The translations under genes were made by a program, and so were the position numbers. The notes under the pieces are model-generated. The model was not told where the DNA came from and searched no databases. It was given only the letters and a program-made list of their open reading frames with translations. 64,000 nt of DNA, taken from NCBI RefSeq assembly GCF_000170895.1, contig NZ_ABCS01000001.1:1-64000 (forward strand), read 5' to 3'. Of the stretch, positions 50,145 to 60,107 are shown piece after piece; the stretch's first letter is position 1; each line of letters begins with the position of its first letter. This DNA comes from Plesiocystis pacifica SIR-1 (GTDB lineage: Bacteria; Myxococcota_A; Polyangia; Nannocystales; Nannocystaceae).

Positions 50145-52478
50145 TCAGGGTGTGACGGTCTCTTCGAAGGCCGTCCCGCGGACCAGGGCCTCGGGGTCGT
50201 AGGGCGAGGGCTCGCCGCCGAGGTAGCGGTGGAACCAGTCGAGGTGGGCCGCGTAGTACAGCGGCATCGAGCGCACGTGGCTGGGCCAGTGGCCGTCGTT
50301 GGGGAACACGATCAGCCGCGCGGGCACGTCCTTGCGGCGCAGGGCCGTGAACAGCTGCAGGCTCTGGGTGTAGGGCACGCGGTAGTCGAGCTCGCCGGTG
50401 ACGATCAGCGTGGGCGTGACGAATTTGTCGGCGTAGGTCGAGGGCGACCACTCGGCGTAGGCCTCGGGGTTCTCCCAGGCCGGGCCGCCCAGGTCCCACT
50501 CCGGGAACCACAGCTCTTCGGTCGCGCCGTAGAAGGAGTCGAGCTCGTAGATGCCCATCATCGAGGCGATGGCCGCGAAGCGATCGGTGTGCCCGAGCAG
50601 CCAGTTCATCATGTAGCCGCCGTAGGACCAGCCCATGGCGCCGACGCGTTTGTCGTCGACGTAGGGCTCGGCGGCGAGGTGCTCGACCACGGCCATCACG
50701 TCCTCGAACACGGCCCCGCCCCAGTCCTTGGAGATCGCCGCGGTGTAGTCCTGGCCGTAGCCCGAGGAGCCCGTGGGGTTGGGGAAGGCGAGCACGTAGC
50801 CGGACCCGGGGTAGACCTGCCAGTCGCCGCGGAAGCTGTCTTGCCACTGGGACTGCGGCCCGCCGTGGACGTTGACGATGAGCGGGTAGGTCTTCTTGGG
50901 GTCGAAGCCGTGGGGCTTGACGAGCCAGGTGTGGACCTTGCGGCCGTCCTTGGACTCGATCCACAGCTCCTCGGCGGGGCGCATGTCGACGCGCTCGACG
51001 ATGGCGTCGTTGAAGCCCGTGAGCCGCCGGCCGCGGCGGCCCTGGGCGTCGGCGGTGTAGAGCTCGACGGGGGTGCCGATGCCCGAGTGGGTGAAGGCGA
51101 GGGCGCCCGCGGGGCCCACGTCCCAGCTGCGCACCGCAGGCAGGGCGAGCTTGGTGATCGCGCCGCCTGCTCGCTCGACCCGGAACAGGGGCGTGCGGCC
51201 CTCGACGTCGGCCTCGAAGATCACGCTGGCGCTGTCGGGGGCCCAGGCCAGGTCCGTGACCCAGTTGTCGAAGCCCTCGGTCAGCACCGTGGTCTCCCCG
51301 CGCTCGCGGTCGTAGACGGCCAGGCGCGCGCGGTCGGACTCGTAGGCCGGGATGGCCTGGCGGCGAAAGGCGATGTAGCGCCCGTCGGGGGAGTAGGCCG
51401 GGGCGCCGTCGTAGGCCTCGTTGGCGTCGGTGATGTTGAGCGGCTCGGCCCAGGCCTTGGCGAGGGCCGCGGCCCCGCGCGGGCCGGCCTGTTCAGCGAC
51501 CAGGGGGACGACGAAGAGATCCTTGTTGGTCGTCCACGACTGCGCGTTGTTGGGGTCGCGGTTGCTCTCGAAGCACAGCTCCTTGCCGTCGGGGGAGAAG
51601 GCGAAGCTGCCCCCGAAGGCGGGGGAGTCGAAGTCGCCGGGGGTGACGTCCGCGACCGCGCCGGACTCGAGCTCGAGCACGAAGATGTGGCTGCGCTGGA
51701 GGTCGGCGTAGGCGGTCCAGTGGCGGTAGAGCAGGTCGTCGGCGATGTGCGCCTGGATGGGGTTCTCGGCCAGGGCCGTGCCCGCCTCGGCGTTGGCCAG
51801 ATCGTCGTCGCCGTGCTCGGGGAAGACCGTGGTCACGAAGGCCACGCGCGCGCCGTCGGGGGAGACCTCCGGCGAGCCCACGCCCGTGGACACGCCGGTC
51901 AGCCGCTCGGGCTCGCCCCCGTCGATGGCCATGCGCCACAGCTGCGCGCCCTCGCTGTCGGCGTCCGAGCGCGTCGAGACGAACACGAAGCTGCGCCCGT
52001 CGGGGAGCCAGCGCGGGGAGCCGTCGCTGCCCTCGAAGCGGGTCATGGCGCGCAGGCCCGTGCCGTCGGCGTGGACCAGGTAGATGTCCGTGTTCTGCTC
52101 GCCGGCGGCCAGGTCGTAGCGCGTCGCCGTGAACAGGATGCGCTCGCCGTCCGGGGACCACTGCGGGGCGCCGACGCTGCGCAGCGCGTAGAGGGTGTCG
52201 ATGGTGAAGGGCTCGCGCTTTCGCGCGGCGGGGTCGAGGGGATCGCGACGATCGACGAAATCCCAGCCCGTCTCCGGGTCATTTCGGGGATCGCTCGCGG
52301 GATCGTAGGTGGTGCTCAGCAACCGCGGGGCGGCATCGCTCGGGGCCGCGGTCGCGGGGACGGCCGGCCCGTCGGCTGCCTGCTCGGGGGCAGCGTCGGG
52401 ACAAACCGTCGTTTGCGTGTGACAGGCGATGACGGGTAGGACCGCGGCGAGGAAAGCGGCTCTCTCGGAGACGAGCAT
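50145..52478 (-). CDS. S9-family prolyl-oligopeptidase-type peptidase, lipoprotein
   Basis: 777 residues from the ATG at 52478. Signal peptide with lipobox LPVIAC. The N-terminal two-thirds is a WD40/PD40 beta-propeller (APQWSPDGERILFTATRYD, SPRWLPDGRSFVFVSTRSD, EVSPDGARVAFVTT). The C-terminal alpha/beta hydrolase has the nucleophile Ser in GWSYGGYM, Asp in GELDYRVPY and His in NDGHWP. This is the dipeptidyl-peptidase/acylaminoacyl-peptidase branch of S9. It would cleave peptides in the periplasm or at the surface, consistent with a proteolytic lifestyle. The 215 bases upstream (52479-52693) hold promoter sequence for this gene and its divergent neighbour and nothing else I can support. Confidence 0.92.
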   Translation of the reverse strand: MLVSERAAFLAAVLPVIACHTQTTVCPDAAPEQAADGPAVPATAAPSDAAPRLLSTTYDPASDPRNDPETGWDFVDRRDPLDPAARKREPFTIDTLYALRSVGAPQWSPDGERILFTATRYDLAAGEQNTDIYLVHADGTGLRAMTRFEGSDGSPRWLPDGRSFVFVSTRSDADSEGAQLWRMAIDGGEPERLTGVSTGVGSPEVSPDGARVAFVTTVFPEHGDDDLANAEAGTALAENPIQAHIADDLLYRHWTAYADLQRSHIFVLELESGAVADVTPGDFDSPAFGGSFAFSPDGKELCFESNRDPNNAQSWTTNKDLFVVPLVAEQAGPRGAAALAKAWAEPLNITDANEAYDGAPAYSPDGRYIAFRRQAIPAYESDRARLAVYDRERGETTVLTEGFDNWVTDLAWAPDSASVIFEADVEGRTPLFRVERAGGAITKLALPAVRSWDVGPAGALAFTHSGIGTPVELYTADAQGRRGRRLTGFNDAIVERVDMRPAEELWIESKDGRKVHTWLVKPHGFDPKKTYPLIVNVHGGPQSQWQDSFRGDWQVYPGSGYVLAFPNPTGSSGYGQDYTAAISKDWGGAVFEDVMAVVEHLAAEPYVDDKRVGAMGWSYGGYMMNWLLGHTDRFAAIASMMGIYELDSFYGATEELWFPEWDLGGPAWENPEAYAEWSPSTYADKFVTPTLIVTGELDYRVPYTQSLQLFTALRRKDVPARLIVFPNDGHWPSHVRSMPLYYAAHLDWFHRYLGGEPSPYDPEALVRGTAFEETVTP

Positions 52479-52693
52479 GGGAGGCAGGCTAACCCAAGGC
52501 GCAGTCTCGCTCGCGAGCTTTCGCGCGCATCGTCGACTGATCTTCTGGGCGGCCGAGATCCCGACCGAAGTGGCCTCAAACGCCAATTGGAGCACAATGC
52601 CCATCGATGGTTGGGCACCCGCCTTCGACTTTGTCGCTGAATTGATCGATGTGTCAGCTGCATTGAGAGACGGCTGGGACTACCTTCATTGCC

Positions 52694-53920
52694 GTGACGA
52701 CTCGACTGAAAATCATGGGCCTTGGCTTGCTTCTATTGCCCATCGCTTGTGGGGATGACGGGAACGCCGACGCCTCCGATTCCAACGCCGAGATGGCGAC
52801 GGAGGAGAGCGGCACCGGCAACGACGAAGCCGGCGAGCAGGGCAGCACCACCGCGGGTGAGGCCGGCGACATGGACCAGGGCAGCTCGACGGACATGGAC
52901 GGCTCGACGGACATGGGCGAGGGCTCGACGGACATGGACGGAGAGAGCTCGACGGACATGGACGGGGAGAGCTCGACGGACATGGACGGGGAGAGCTCGA
53001 CGGACATGGACGGGGAGAGCTCGACGGACATGGACGGGGAGACGGACATGGACGGGGAGAGCTCGACGACCAACGGAGACACGACCACGACCGAGGGCGA
53101 AGACTTCTGCGACAAGGTCGACTTCCTGTTCGTGATCGACAACTCGATCTCCATGCTGCCCGAGCAGGACGCCCTGACCGCGGCCTTCCCCGGCTTCATC
53201 GACGCCATCGAGAACACCCTCGACACCGACGACCACATCCTGATCACCGACACGGACCTGCTCGGCTGGTGCACCCCGGGCAACTGCGCCAACCCGGACA
53301 GCCTCAACGAGCTGTGCGAGGGGCCCGACTCCTTCGCCTGCACCATGGAGCTCGAGGAGTGCGACGCGACCCTCGGCGCGGGCGTGGACACGCCCTCGGG
53401 CCAGGGCTCGAGCAACATGTTCTGCGATCCCTTCGGCGGCAAGCGCTACATCCTCGAGGACGAGCCCGACAAGGCCAGCACCTTCGAGTGCATGGCTCGC
53501 GTGGGCCTCGCGGGCTTCCCCGCCGAGCGCCCCCTCGACGCCATCGTGCAGGCGGTCAGCGACCCCCTCAACGCCCCGGGCGGCTGCAACGACGGCTTCC
53601 TCCGTGACGACGCCATCTTGGTCGTCACCTTCATCTCCGACGACGACGACAACAACGAGGTCAACACGCCGCAGCAGGCCTTCGACGCCGTGGTCGCGGC
53701 CAAGAACGGCGACACCGATCGGGTCGTCGTGCTCGGCCTGACCCCGGGCGAGGACAACAACTGCTCGTTCACCCCGGGCGCCGGCGACCACTGGGTCGAG
53801 TTCATCGAGATGTTCGGGACCCAGGGCCTGCACGGGGGCAGCTGCGAGGACAACTACGTGCCCTTCTTCCAGGGGGCGGTCGACGTGATCGTGCAGGCCT
53901 GTCAGGCCAACCCGCAGTAG
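52694..53920 (+). CDS. Repeat-linker lipoprotein with vWA-like domain
   Basis: 408 residues, GTG start. Lipobox LLLLPIAC, then an acidic linker with five or more near-identical STDMDGES units. The globular part starts DKVDFLFVIDNSISMLPEQD, with the D-x-S-x-S pattern of a vWA metal site (DNSIS), and ILVVTFISDDDDNN later; it has about ten Cys (CTPGNC, CEGPDSFAC) and would be disulphide-rich. This matches secreted lipoproteins with VWFA-like domains that are frequent in this bacterial group. Role unknown, possibly adhesion or protein binding outside the cell. Confidence 0.8.
   Translation: MTTRLKIMGLGLLLLPIACGDDGNADASDSNAEMATEESGTGNDEAGEQGSTTAGEAGDMDQGSSTDMDGSTDMGEGSTDMDGESSTDMDGESSTDMDGESSTDMDGESSTDMDGETDMDGESSTTNGDTTTTEGEDFCDKVDFLFVIDNSISMLPEQDALTAAFPGFIDAIENTLDTDDHILITDTDLLGWCTPGNCANPDSLNELCEGPDSFACTMELEECDATLGAGVDTPSGQGSSNMFCDPFGGKRYILEDEPDKASTFECMARVGLAGFPAERPLDAIVQAVSDPLNAPGGCNDGFLRDDAILVVTFISDDDDNNEVNTPQQAFDAVVAAKNGDTDRVVVLGLTPGEDNNCSFTPGAGDHWVEFIEMFGTQGLHGGSCEDNYVPFFQGAVDVIVQACQANPQ
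52883..53068 (+). repeat. 24-base coding tandem repeat
   Basis: The unit AGCTCGACGGACATGGAC plus GGGGAG is repeated almost perfectly, with shorter degenerate copies at both ends. It encodes SSTDMDGE, the stalk of the lipoprotein. The near identity of central copies indicates recent expansion. Confidence 0.85.
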
Positions 53921-54232
53921 CGGAGCGCACGTGGCGCTGTCCTCGAGGGGAGGATCCCTCCCCGGGGATGCGTAGAACGCGTGGCCAAAAGGACGGCGCT
54001 GGCAAGAGCTGGCGCCGTTTGCAATTGGTTCATAGAGAAACGCTCATCGAGTTTTGAACGTAGTTTTTAGGATCCTATAGGCCATTTTATTAGCCACTTG
54101 AAAATATGTAATACGTATTGCATTTTGATGTTGTCCACTGTTAGCGTAAAAATGTGCTGACACTGAACAACGCAAGCGCGTGAGTCCAGCACGTGAGCCC
54201 AGGGAAGGGCGATGAACCAAGGAGGTCCAGCC
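53921..54232. other. Intergenic region with hairpins and A/T-rich upstream region of the sigma factor gene
   Basis: Directly after the lipoprotein stop are GGGGAGG-ATC-CCTCCCC (53947-53963) and ACGGCGC/GCGCCGT (53993-54018), the latter followed by TTGC and a candidate terminator. From about 54040 to 54180 the DNA is unusually A/T-rich for this genome, with the palindrome AATACGTATT near 54111. The sigma factor promoter must lie there, but no hexamer pair is convincing. Confidence 0.45.
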
Positions 54233-55501
54233 ATGCAGACGACGACGAGTAGCCAGGTAGTGAGGAAGCAGCGAGACGCCAGCGCTGCGAAGGCGCGCAC
54301 GACCGTGCGGGTCTACCTGGGAGAGCTGTCCAAGGTCGACGTGATGACCGCGGAGCAGGAGCAGGCTCAGGCGGCCAAGATCGCCGACTGCCGCGTCCGC
54401 TATTGGAAGGCGCTGCTGTGCTATCCGCCCTTCGCCGGAGCCATCGCCGACCTGGTCGAAGAGGCGCTCGTCCGCGACGAGGTCGAGGACCTGCCCAAGG
54501 CGGAGCTCGACGATCTGCGCGTGCGCTCCCGGGCCTACCGCGACCGCGAGACCAAGGGCAACCGGGAGATCTTCGATCAGTCCCGCGAGACCCTGGCGCG
54601 GCGCATGGCGGGCATCGACCGCGACGGCAAGTACGGCGAGCTGGTGTCCGTGGACCTGCAGGCCATCGAGGCCAACCGCCGCGACGTCGTCCGCCTGAGC
54701 ATCACCTACCCGCCCCGCGGCAGCCGGCCCTTCGCGCGCTACGTGCAGCGGGCCCGCAGCGCCCACCAGGCCCTGTGCTGGGCCAAGAACGAGTTCGTGC
54801 AGGCCAACCTGCGCCTGGTCGTGACCATCGCCCGGCGCTACGACCAGCGCCTGATGCCCCTGTCCGACCTCATCCAGGAGGGCAACATCGGCTTGATGAA
54901 GGCCGTCGATCGCTTCGACGGCAAGCGCGGCTATCGCTTCTCGACCTACGCGACGTGGTGGATCCGGCACTCGATCAACCGCGCGCTGGCCAACAAGGGC
55001 CGGACGGTGCGCCTGCCCGCGCACGTGTCCGCGGACATCCAGCGCATCCAACGGGCGACCCGCGAGCTCGAGACGCGCACCGGCGAGTCGCCGAGCGTCG
55101 ACGAGCTGGCCAAGGAGACCGGGCTGAGCAAGACCCGGGTCCGCAAGCTCAGCAAGCTCAGCCTGCACAACCCCGTGAGCCTCGACGCGCCGAGCAGCGA
55201 CGACGACTCCCGCGGGCTGCTCGATCGCCTCGAGGACTCGAGCGCGCCGCGGCTGGCCGACATGGTCGAGCTCGAGGACATGAGCGAGCACCTGCGCGAG
55301 GCGATGTCCGCCCTCGAGCCCATCGAGGCCGACATCCTGCGTCGGCGCTACGGCCTGGGCGTCGCGGGCGAGGAGTTCGAGGCCATGACCCTGCGCGAGC
55401 TCGGCGAGATGCACCAGCTGTCCCGCGAGCGCATCCGCCAGCTGCAGCAGCGCGCGCTCAACAAGCTGCGCCGCGAGTTCGCTCGCCGCGGCCTGCAATA
55501 G
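54233..55501 (+). CDS. Sigma-70 family RNA polymerase sigma factor (non-housekeeping)
   Basis: 422 residues. The ATG at 54233 is chosen over 54212 because a strong AAGGAGG lies seven bases before it. Region 1.2 is [26 protein letters not shown]; region 2 is [42 protein letters not shown] followed by [17 protein letters not shown]. Region 3 follows, and region 4 ends with [32 protein letters not shown]. It lacks region 1.1 and carries about 130 residues between regions 1.2 and 2 with charged, helical sequence. It resembles the group 2/heat-shock-like sigma factors that are numerous in myxobacteria. No anti-sigma factor is adjacent. Confidence 0.9.
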   Translation: MQTTTSSQVVRKQRDASAAKARTTVRVYLGELSKVDVMTAEQEQAQAAKIADCRVRYWKALLCYPPFAGAIADLVEEALVRDEVEDLPKAELDDLRVRSRAYRDRETKGNREIFDQSRETLARRMAGIDRDGKYGELVSVDLQAIEANRRDVVRLSITYPPRGSRPFARYVQRARSAHQALCWAKNEFVQANLRLVVTIARRYDQRLMPLSDLIQEGNIGLMKAVDRFDGKRGYRFSTYATWWIRHSINRALANKGRTVRLPAHVSADIQRIQRATRELETRTGESPSVDELAKETGLSKTRVRKLSKLSLHNPVSLDAPSSDDDSRGLLDRLEDSSAPRLADMVELEDMSEHLREAMSALEPIEADILRRRYGLGVAGEEFEAMTLRELGEMHQLSRERIRQLQQRALNKLRREFARRGLQ

Positions 55502-55514
55502 CGGGGGCCTCTCC

Positions 55515-56294
55515 CTAGCGCTCCGCCAGGAGCCCGCGATAGTCGACGAAGGGCGTCCCCGGAGGCCCGTCGGCGAAGGCGTAGTCGGCCACGCCGCCCT
55601 CGCGCAGGGCGATGAGGCTGCTCGAGCAGGTGCCGTAGGCCGGCAGCCGGACCCACACGGCGTGCATGGCCGCGCGGGTCGCCTCGGTCAGCTGGGAGCG
55701 GGGCTCGGGCGGGAGCTGGGCTGGGGGCTGGTCGTCGCCGAGGAGCTCGACGAGGCGGGCGCGGGTCGGCGCCCAGCTCGGCTCGACGCCGCGGAGCCCG
55801 GCGTGGATGCGCTCGACCTTGGGGAAGGCCGGAGAGTCGAGGGTGTCGTTGGGCAGCACGTGGACCCCAGGGGGGACCGCCTCGATGGCGAGGGTGTCCC
55901 GGCCGTAGGCGACCCACAGGCCCTCGGCGTCACCGAACAGCAGGTTGAAGGGGTTGTAGTCCGAGGCCTCGATGCCGCGCAGGTAGGCGTGGGCTGCCTC
56001 GGCGCCCCCGCGGGCTCCGGCGCGCAGGGTCTCGAGCACGACCTGGCCGCGCGAGGCCTTGGCGGGATCGGGGGCCCCGAAGATGCGCTGGTTGGTGACG
56101 CCCACGAACCACCCCGAGGGCGTCAGGCCCATCCAGGTCCCGCCCGCGACGGCGTCTCGTCCCCCGACCACGCCGAGGGCCGGATCGAGGAGGGTCGGCC
56201 CGGAGGACGGTCGCTGGAGCAGCTCGTCGCGGTTGGCCGCGACGACGAGGGGCCGCCCCGGGACCCGATCGCGCAGGACGATGATCGTGCACAC
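55515..56294 (-). CDS. NRDE/TANGO2-family protein
   Basis: 259 residues from the GTG at 56294, which puts Cys at position 2 (M-C-T-I-I-V), as in the family. The NRDE motif follows in VVAANRDELLQRP, then the conserved GGTWMGLTPSG and VGVTNQR and, further on, PNDTLDSPAFPK. The fold is N-terminal-nucleophile-hydrolase-like; the animal homologue TANGO2 has been linked to lipid and haem handling, and the bacterial role is unknown. The start lies 63 bases from the divergent GHKL-like gene, and its stop converges on the sigma factor gene. Confidence 0.85.
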   Translation of the reverse strand: MCTIIVLRDRVPGRPLVVAANRDELLQRPSSGPTLLDPALGVVGGRDAVAGGTWMGLTPSGWFVGVTNQRIFGAPDPAKASRGQVVLETLRAGARGGAEAAHAYLRGIEASDYNPFNLLFGDAEGLWVAYGRDTLAIEAVPPGVHVLPNDTLDSPAFPKVERIHAGLRGVEPSWAPTRARLVELLGDDQPPAQLPPEPRSQLTEATRAAMHAVWVRLPAYGTCSSSLIALREGGVADYAFADGPPGTPFVDYRGLLAER

Positions 56295-56357
56295 GGCCCA
56301 GAGCCTCCCGCCCCGAAGCCCGCGGTGCAAGGGGCCGGCATCGACTATCATCGAGGG

Positions 56358-59300
56358 GTGAGCGAAGGGCCGGCATCGAAGGCGATCCTGGGGCTGGTCG
56401 ACTCGCTGCGCGCCGACGGTGGCGCGCGCAGCTCGGGCCGCTTCACCATCGACGAGGCCCACGCGCGCTCGAAGATGCAGCGCTTCGCCCTCGAGGACCC
56501 GGACCGCTACGTCCTCGAGCTGGTCCAGGCCGCGGTCCTGCGCGGGGCGAGCTGCATCGACTTCACCATCGACGCCGACGACATGATCGCCGAGTTCGAC
56601 GGCGAGGCCTTCACCCGGCGAGAGCTGAGCGGGCTGTTCGCCTCGCTGTTCGCGGCCGGCAGCGCGCCGGGGCTGGCCGGGGCGCGCAAGCTGGCGATCG
56701 GCGTCAACGCGGCCCTCGGCCCGGAGACCAGCTACGTGCTCGTCGAGAGCGGCGCCACGCGGGCGCGGTGGGATCGGGCGGAGGTCGAGGCGGGCGGGCA
56801 GGCGGCGCTCGAGACCCTGGACCCGCCCCGGGACCACACGCGGATCCACGTCAAGCGGCGGGCGACCGTCGCCATGCTCGCGGACGTGCTCGCCGATCGC
56901 CTGGGTCGCCTGCCCATCGAGGTGCTGCTGCGCGACCGGGTCGCCTACTCGCCGGTGCCGATCACCCTCGACGGGCGCGCCATCGCCGACGGCAGGCAGC
57001 TCGCCCCCGGCTTCGCGCGCAGCATCCTCGAGCCCGTGCGCCTCGGCGACACCGGCCACGTGCTGCGCGGGAGCCTGATCCTCACGACCGACGACTCCGC
57101 GCGGATGTTGCTGGTCAAGAACGGGGTGTGGCTCGCGGGGCACACCCTCCGCGGGGCCCCCCCAGGCCTGCTCGTGCTCGTCGACGCCGACCGCTTCGAG
57201 CTCGACGTGTCCCAGGCGCGCTTCCTCGACAACGGGCTGATGGCGGCCGTCGCCCGGGGGTCCGTGGCGCAGGTCCCGGCCCTGCTCGAGACCCTGCTCG
57301 CGCGGCTCATCGCCAAGGACTTCGAGGCCCTCGAGTACAGCCGCTACTCCCAGACCGAGGCCGCGTCGCTGGCCTTTCGCCGGACCCTGCTGGCCAGCGT
57401 CACCCTCCCGGCGCTGCGCAACGACGCGCGGATCCAGGCGCTGGCCGCTCGGGTCTACTGGCGGCGCGCGTGCGGGCAGGAGGAGCGACGCGTCGACCTG
57501 GCGCAGCTCGCTCGCGCGGCCCAGGTGCGCTTCGTGACCCAGCGCTACCCCGACCTGGACCCAGGCCCCGAGCCGATCCTCTACCTCAAGCGCCGCGAGG
57601 ACCTGCCCCAGCTCCAGCGCATCTTTGGTGGCCGGCTGGGCTCGGCGGAGACCGATCTGATCCGCCGTCGGCGGATCCGCGAGGGCTACGATCGTTGGCG
57701 CAAGCGGGCGATGGCGCCGCGGCTCCCGGACGCCAGCGGGGGGATCCAGCGCAGCCGCCTGCGCGTGGATCTGGGCGCGAGCATGGCCCTGCGCGGGGAG
57801 CTGGGCGTCCAGTTCGCGCCGCCGCAGCTGGGCGTGGGCTCGGCGGCGGCCAAGGTGTGGCTCAACCGCGAGGGCCGCTGCCTGTGCCGGGTGGAGCTCG
57901 AGCTGGGCATCCAGAACTTGTGGATCGTCGCGGAGTCCGAGTTCACGCCCTGGCCCAACTACTCGGGGGTGGTGGCTGACGAGCACCTGCTGCGCGCGCT
58001 GATCGAGCTGTTCGCCGCCATGGGCCCGCTCTTCGTCCCGGCCGTGAAGCACAGCCGGGGCTACGGCCTGCGCCGCTGCCGGGAGTGGCTGCTGGCCTGC
58101 CTGTCCCGCGCCGGGTGGACCAAGCTGATCAAGGCCTGGGGCTTCTCCGATTCCGACATGGCCCGCGCCGGGGCGCTGTGGTCCAAGGCCATGGTCGAGC
58201 GCCTGACCTTGAGCAACCCCCGGTCGAGCGTGCACGCCATCGCGTCCTTCCCGATGTTCGCCGCGTACTCCGGGGGTTGGTTGAGCCTCCAGCAGCTGCG
58301 CACGCGGCTGCTTCACGAGCAGCGCTTGCCCTACGTCTACGCTCGCCAGGGTCGACTGGCCGGGGACGAGGGGGCCCTGCGCGGGGTCTTGTCGCTCTCG
58401 CCCCAGGAGGTCGAGGTGCTCGGCGCGTTGCTTGGCGAGCACGCGCTCGTGTCCCACGTCGAGGAGCTCGAAGAGCGCAAGGCCTTCGCGGCCCACCGCG
58501 CCCGCCCGGCCATGACCCCGACGGGCGTCGCCGAGGCCCACGGAAAGACCGGAGGGTGCATCGTCATCCGCGCCCGGAACTGCTCGGGCTTGCTGTGGCC
58601 GGCCCACGAGAGCAGGGTCGAAGCGCCGGACTCGGACCGCGTCACCGTCGTGCTCTTGCGCCACCAGCGAGCCCTGGGCCAGTGCCGCGTGGACCTGGGC
58701 TTTGGCCCGCTGATGGCCGCCGTCGAGCACCCCGCGCTCATGGGCGACGCGAGCTGGCAGGTCGCCGCGCCGTGTCGGGCGCTGGCCGAGGTCGAGGCAG
58801 CCGTGACCCAGGCGGCTCGGCAATGGTTGGGTCACAGCGTGCGCAACTGGAGCCGGCGTCCCCGGGCCGAGACCCAGGCCCTCGTGGCGCGAACGCCCCA
58901 CCACAACTGGTTGCGGCGAGCGCTGATCCACTGCCTCGCCCGATCCGTCGAGCGGGACACGGCCATGCCCCCGAACATCGAGAACCTGGCCTTGTTCTGG
59001 ACCACCCAGGGGCCCGGAGAGGGGCGCGAGGGCGACGGCACCCTCTACCGGTTGGTGTCTCTCGTCGAGCTCATGGCCTGGGCCGAGGCCGACGGCAAGC
59101 TGCTCTACGGCCCCGGCCGGACCAACCCCGCGCGGACCCGCCGGTTGCACGCCCACGTCGCCGAGCTCACTGATCTGCGCGCGCTCTTTGGCGAGGTGCT
59201 GGTCCACGTCGACGGTCTGTTCGTCTCGCCCTCGCCGCGCTCCCAGGCCGAGGCCGAGGCCGAGTGGGAGGGCCCGCGTTCGTTCGCTTCGTTGCTCGAA

Positions 59301-60107
59301 GAGCTGGACCTCGAGCTGGACCCCAGCGCCGAGCTGGAGTTCGCCGAGCTCCTGGATCTGGAGGTCGAGACGAGCGTGGAGCTCGAGGTCGTCGAGGACG
59401 ACGACGAGGACAGTGAGCTCGAGGAGCTGGCCGCTTTGTTCGCGGACTTCGAGGACTTCGGCGAGCTGTTCGAGAAGGTCGATCCGACGCTCTCGGCCGT
59501 GCGCGCGCGCTTGACCGAGGTGGTCGAGGTCGAGGTGGTCGAGGAGCCCGAGGCGGTCGAGGACGCCCACGCGGCGAGCTCGGGGGCGCTGCTCGTCGCC
59601 CTCGAGGACGTCGATGAGATCGAGCTGGCCGAGCTGGACGAGCTGGACGAGCTGGACTTCGACTGGGGGGAGCTCGAGGACCAGGGCGAGCCGGCGTCGA
59701 CCGAGGGGCTCGCCGTCGAGGGCGAGACCCCAGCGTCGACGGAGCCGGCGTCCCCAGCCACGCCTTCGGAGTTCGAGGACCTCGAGGCTCACCTGCGCGG
59801 AGTCCTGAGCAGCGTCGCCAAGGGGGCGCCCGCGCTCGCGCGCAGCCTGAACGTGCGCGTCGACGTCGGGCGAGGCTCGGGCCAGGCCCTGGTCCGCGGC
59901 GAAGGGGAGGGGCTGTTCTTCGACGCGACCCACCCCGTGCTCCGGCGGACCGAGCACGGCTTGTTCGAGCAGGTCCTCGCCGTCGCCAGCTCGGGCGCGG
60001 CCTTGGGCCTCGACGTCGAGCGAGAGCGCATCCTGCTCGAGACCCTCGCCCGGGGCTCGGCGTCGTGGTTCACCGCCGAGGCCCGAGACGCCCCGCCCGC
60101 GGGTTGA
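56358..60107 (+). CDS. Large protein with degenerate GHKL/Hsp90-like N-terminus and acidic region
   Basis: 1,249 residues, GTG start with GAGGG close upstream. Residues 35-125 resemble a GHKL ATPase: a long helix ending ELVQAA (54-59) where the family has E-x-x-x-N-A, IDADDMIAEFDGEAFTRREL (71-90) where it has D-x-G-x-G-M-x-x-x-x-L, and ARKLAIGVNAAL near the second glycine motif. The ATP-coordinating Asn is Gln and the G-x-G is missing, so nucleotide binding is doubtful. Residues 270-960 are mixed alpha/beta with no recognised domain. Residues about 975-1140 are extremely acidic (for example VVEDDDEDSELEELAALFADFEDF). A final domain of about 100 residues follows. No signal or membrane helix, so cytoplasmic. 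Function unknown. Confidence 0.75.
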   Translation: MSEGPASKAILGLVDSLRADGGARSSGRFTIDEAHARSKMQRFALEDPDRYVLELVQAAVLRGASCIDFTIDADDMIAEFDGEAFTRRELSGLFASLFAAGSAPGLAGARKLAIGVNAALGPETSYVLVESGATRARWDRAEVEAGGQAALETLDPPRDHTRIHVKRRATVAMLADVLADRLGRLPIEVLLRDRVAYSPVPITLDGRAIADGRQLAPGFARSILEPVRLGDTGHVLRGSLILTTDDSARMLLVKNGVWLAGHTLRGAPPGLLVLVDADRFELDVSQARFLDNGLMAAVARGSVAQVPALLETLLARLIAKDFEALEYSRYSQTEAASLAFRRTLLASVTLPALRNDARIQALAARVYWRRACGQEERRVDLAQLARAAQVRFVTQRYPDLDPGPEPILYLKRREDLPQLQRIFGGRLGSAETDLIRRRRIREGYDRWRKRAMAPRLPDASGGIQRSRLRVDLGASMALRGELGVQFAPPQLGVGSAAAKVWLNREGRCLCRVELELGIQNLWIVAESEFTPWPNYSGVVADEHLLRALIELFAAMGPLFVPAVKHSRGYGLRRCREWLLACLSRAGWTKLIKAWGFSDSDMARAGALWSKAMVERLTLSNPRSSVHAIASFPMFAAYSGGWLSLQQLRTRLLHEQRLPYVYARQGRLAGDEGALRGVLSLSPQEVEVLGALLGEHALVSHVEELEERKAFAAHRARPAMTPTGVAEAHGKTGGCIVIRARNCSGLLWPAHESRVEAPDSDRVTVVLLRHQRALGQCRVDLGFGPLMAAVEHPALMGDASWQVAAPCRALAEVEAAVTQAARQWLGHSVRNWSRRPRAETQALVARTPHHNWLRRALIHCLARSVERDTAMPPNIENLALFWTTQGPGEGREGDGTLYRLVSLVELMAWAEADGKLLYGPGRTNPARTRRLHAHVAELTDLRALFGEVLVHVDGLFVSPSPRSQAEAEAEWEGPRSFASLLEELDLELDPSAELEFAELLDLEVETSVELEVVEDDDEDSELEELAALFADFEDFGELFEKVDPTLSAVRARLTEVVEVEVVEEPEAVEDAHAASSGALLVALEDVDEIELAELDELDELDFDWGELEDQGEPASTEGLAVEGETPASTEPASPATPSEFEDLEAHLRGVLSSVAKGAPALARSLNVRVDVGRGSGQALVRGEGEGLFFDATHPVLRRTEHGLFEQVLAVASSGAALGLDVERERILLETLARGSASWFTAEARDAPPAG

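Noticed and set aside
54044..54300. Minus-strand open frame running from the sigma gene into the A/T-rich gap
   Set aside because: It overlaps the sigma factor start and its well-formed ribosome-binding site, and shows no coding bias.
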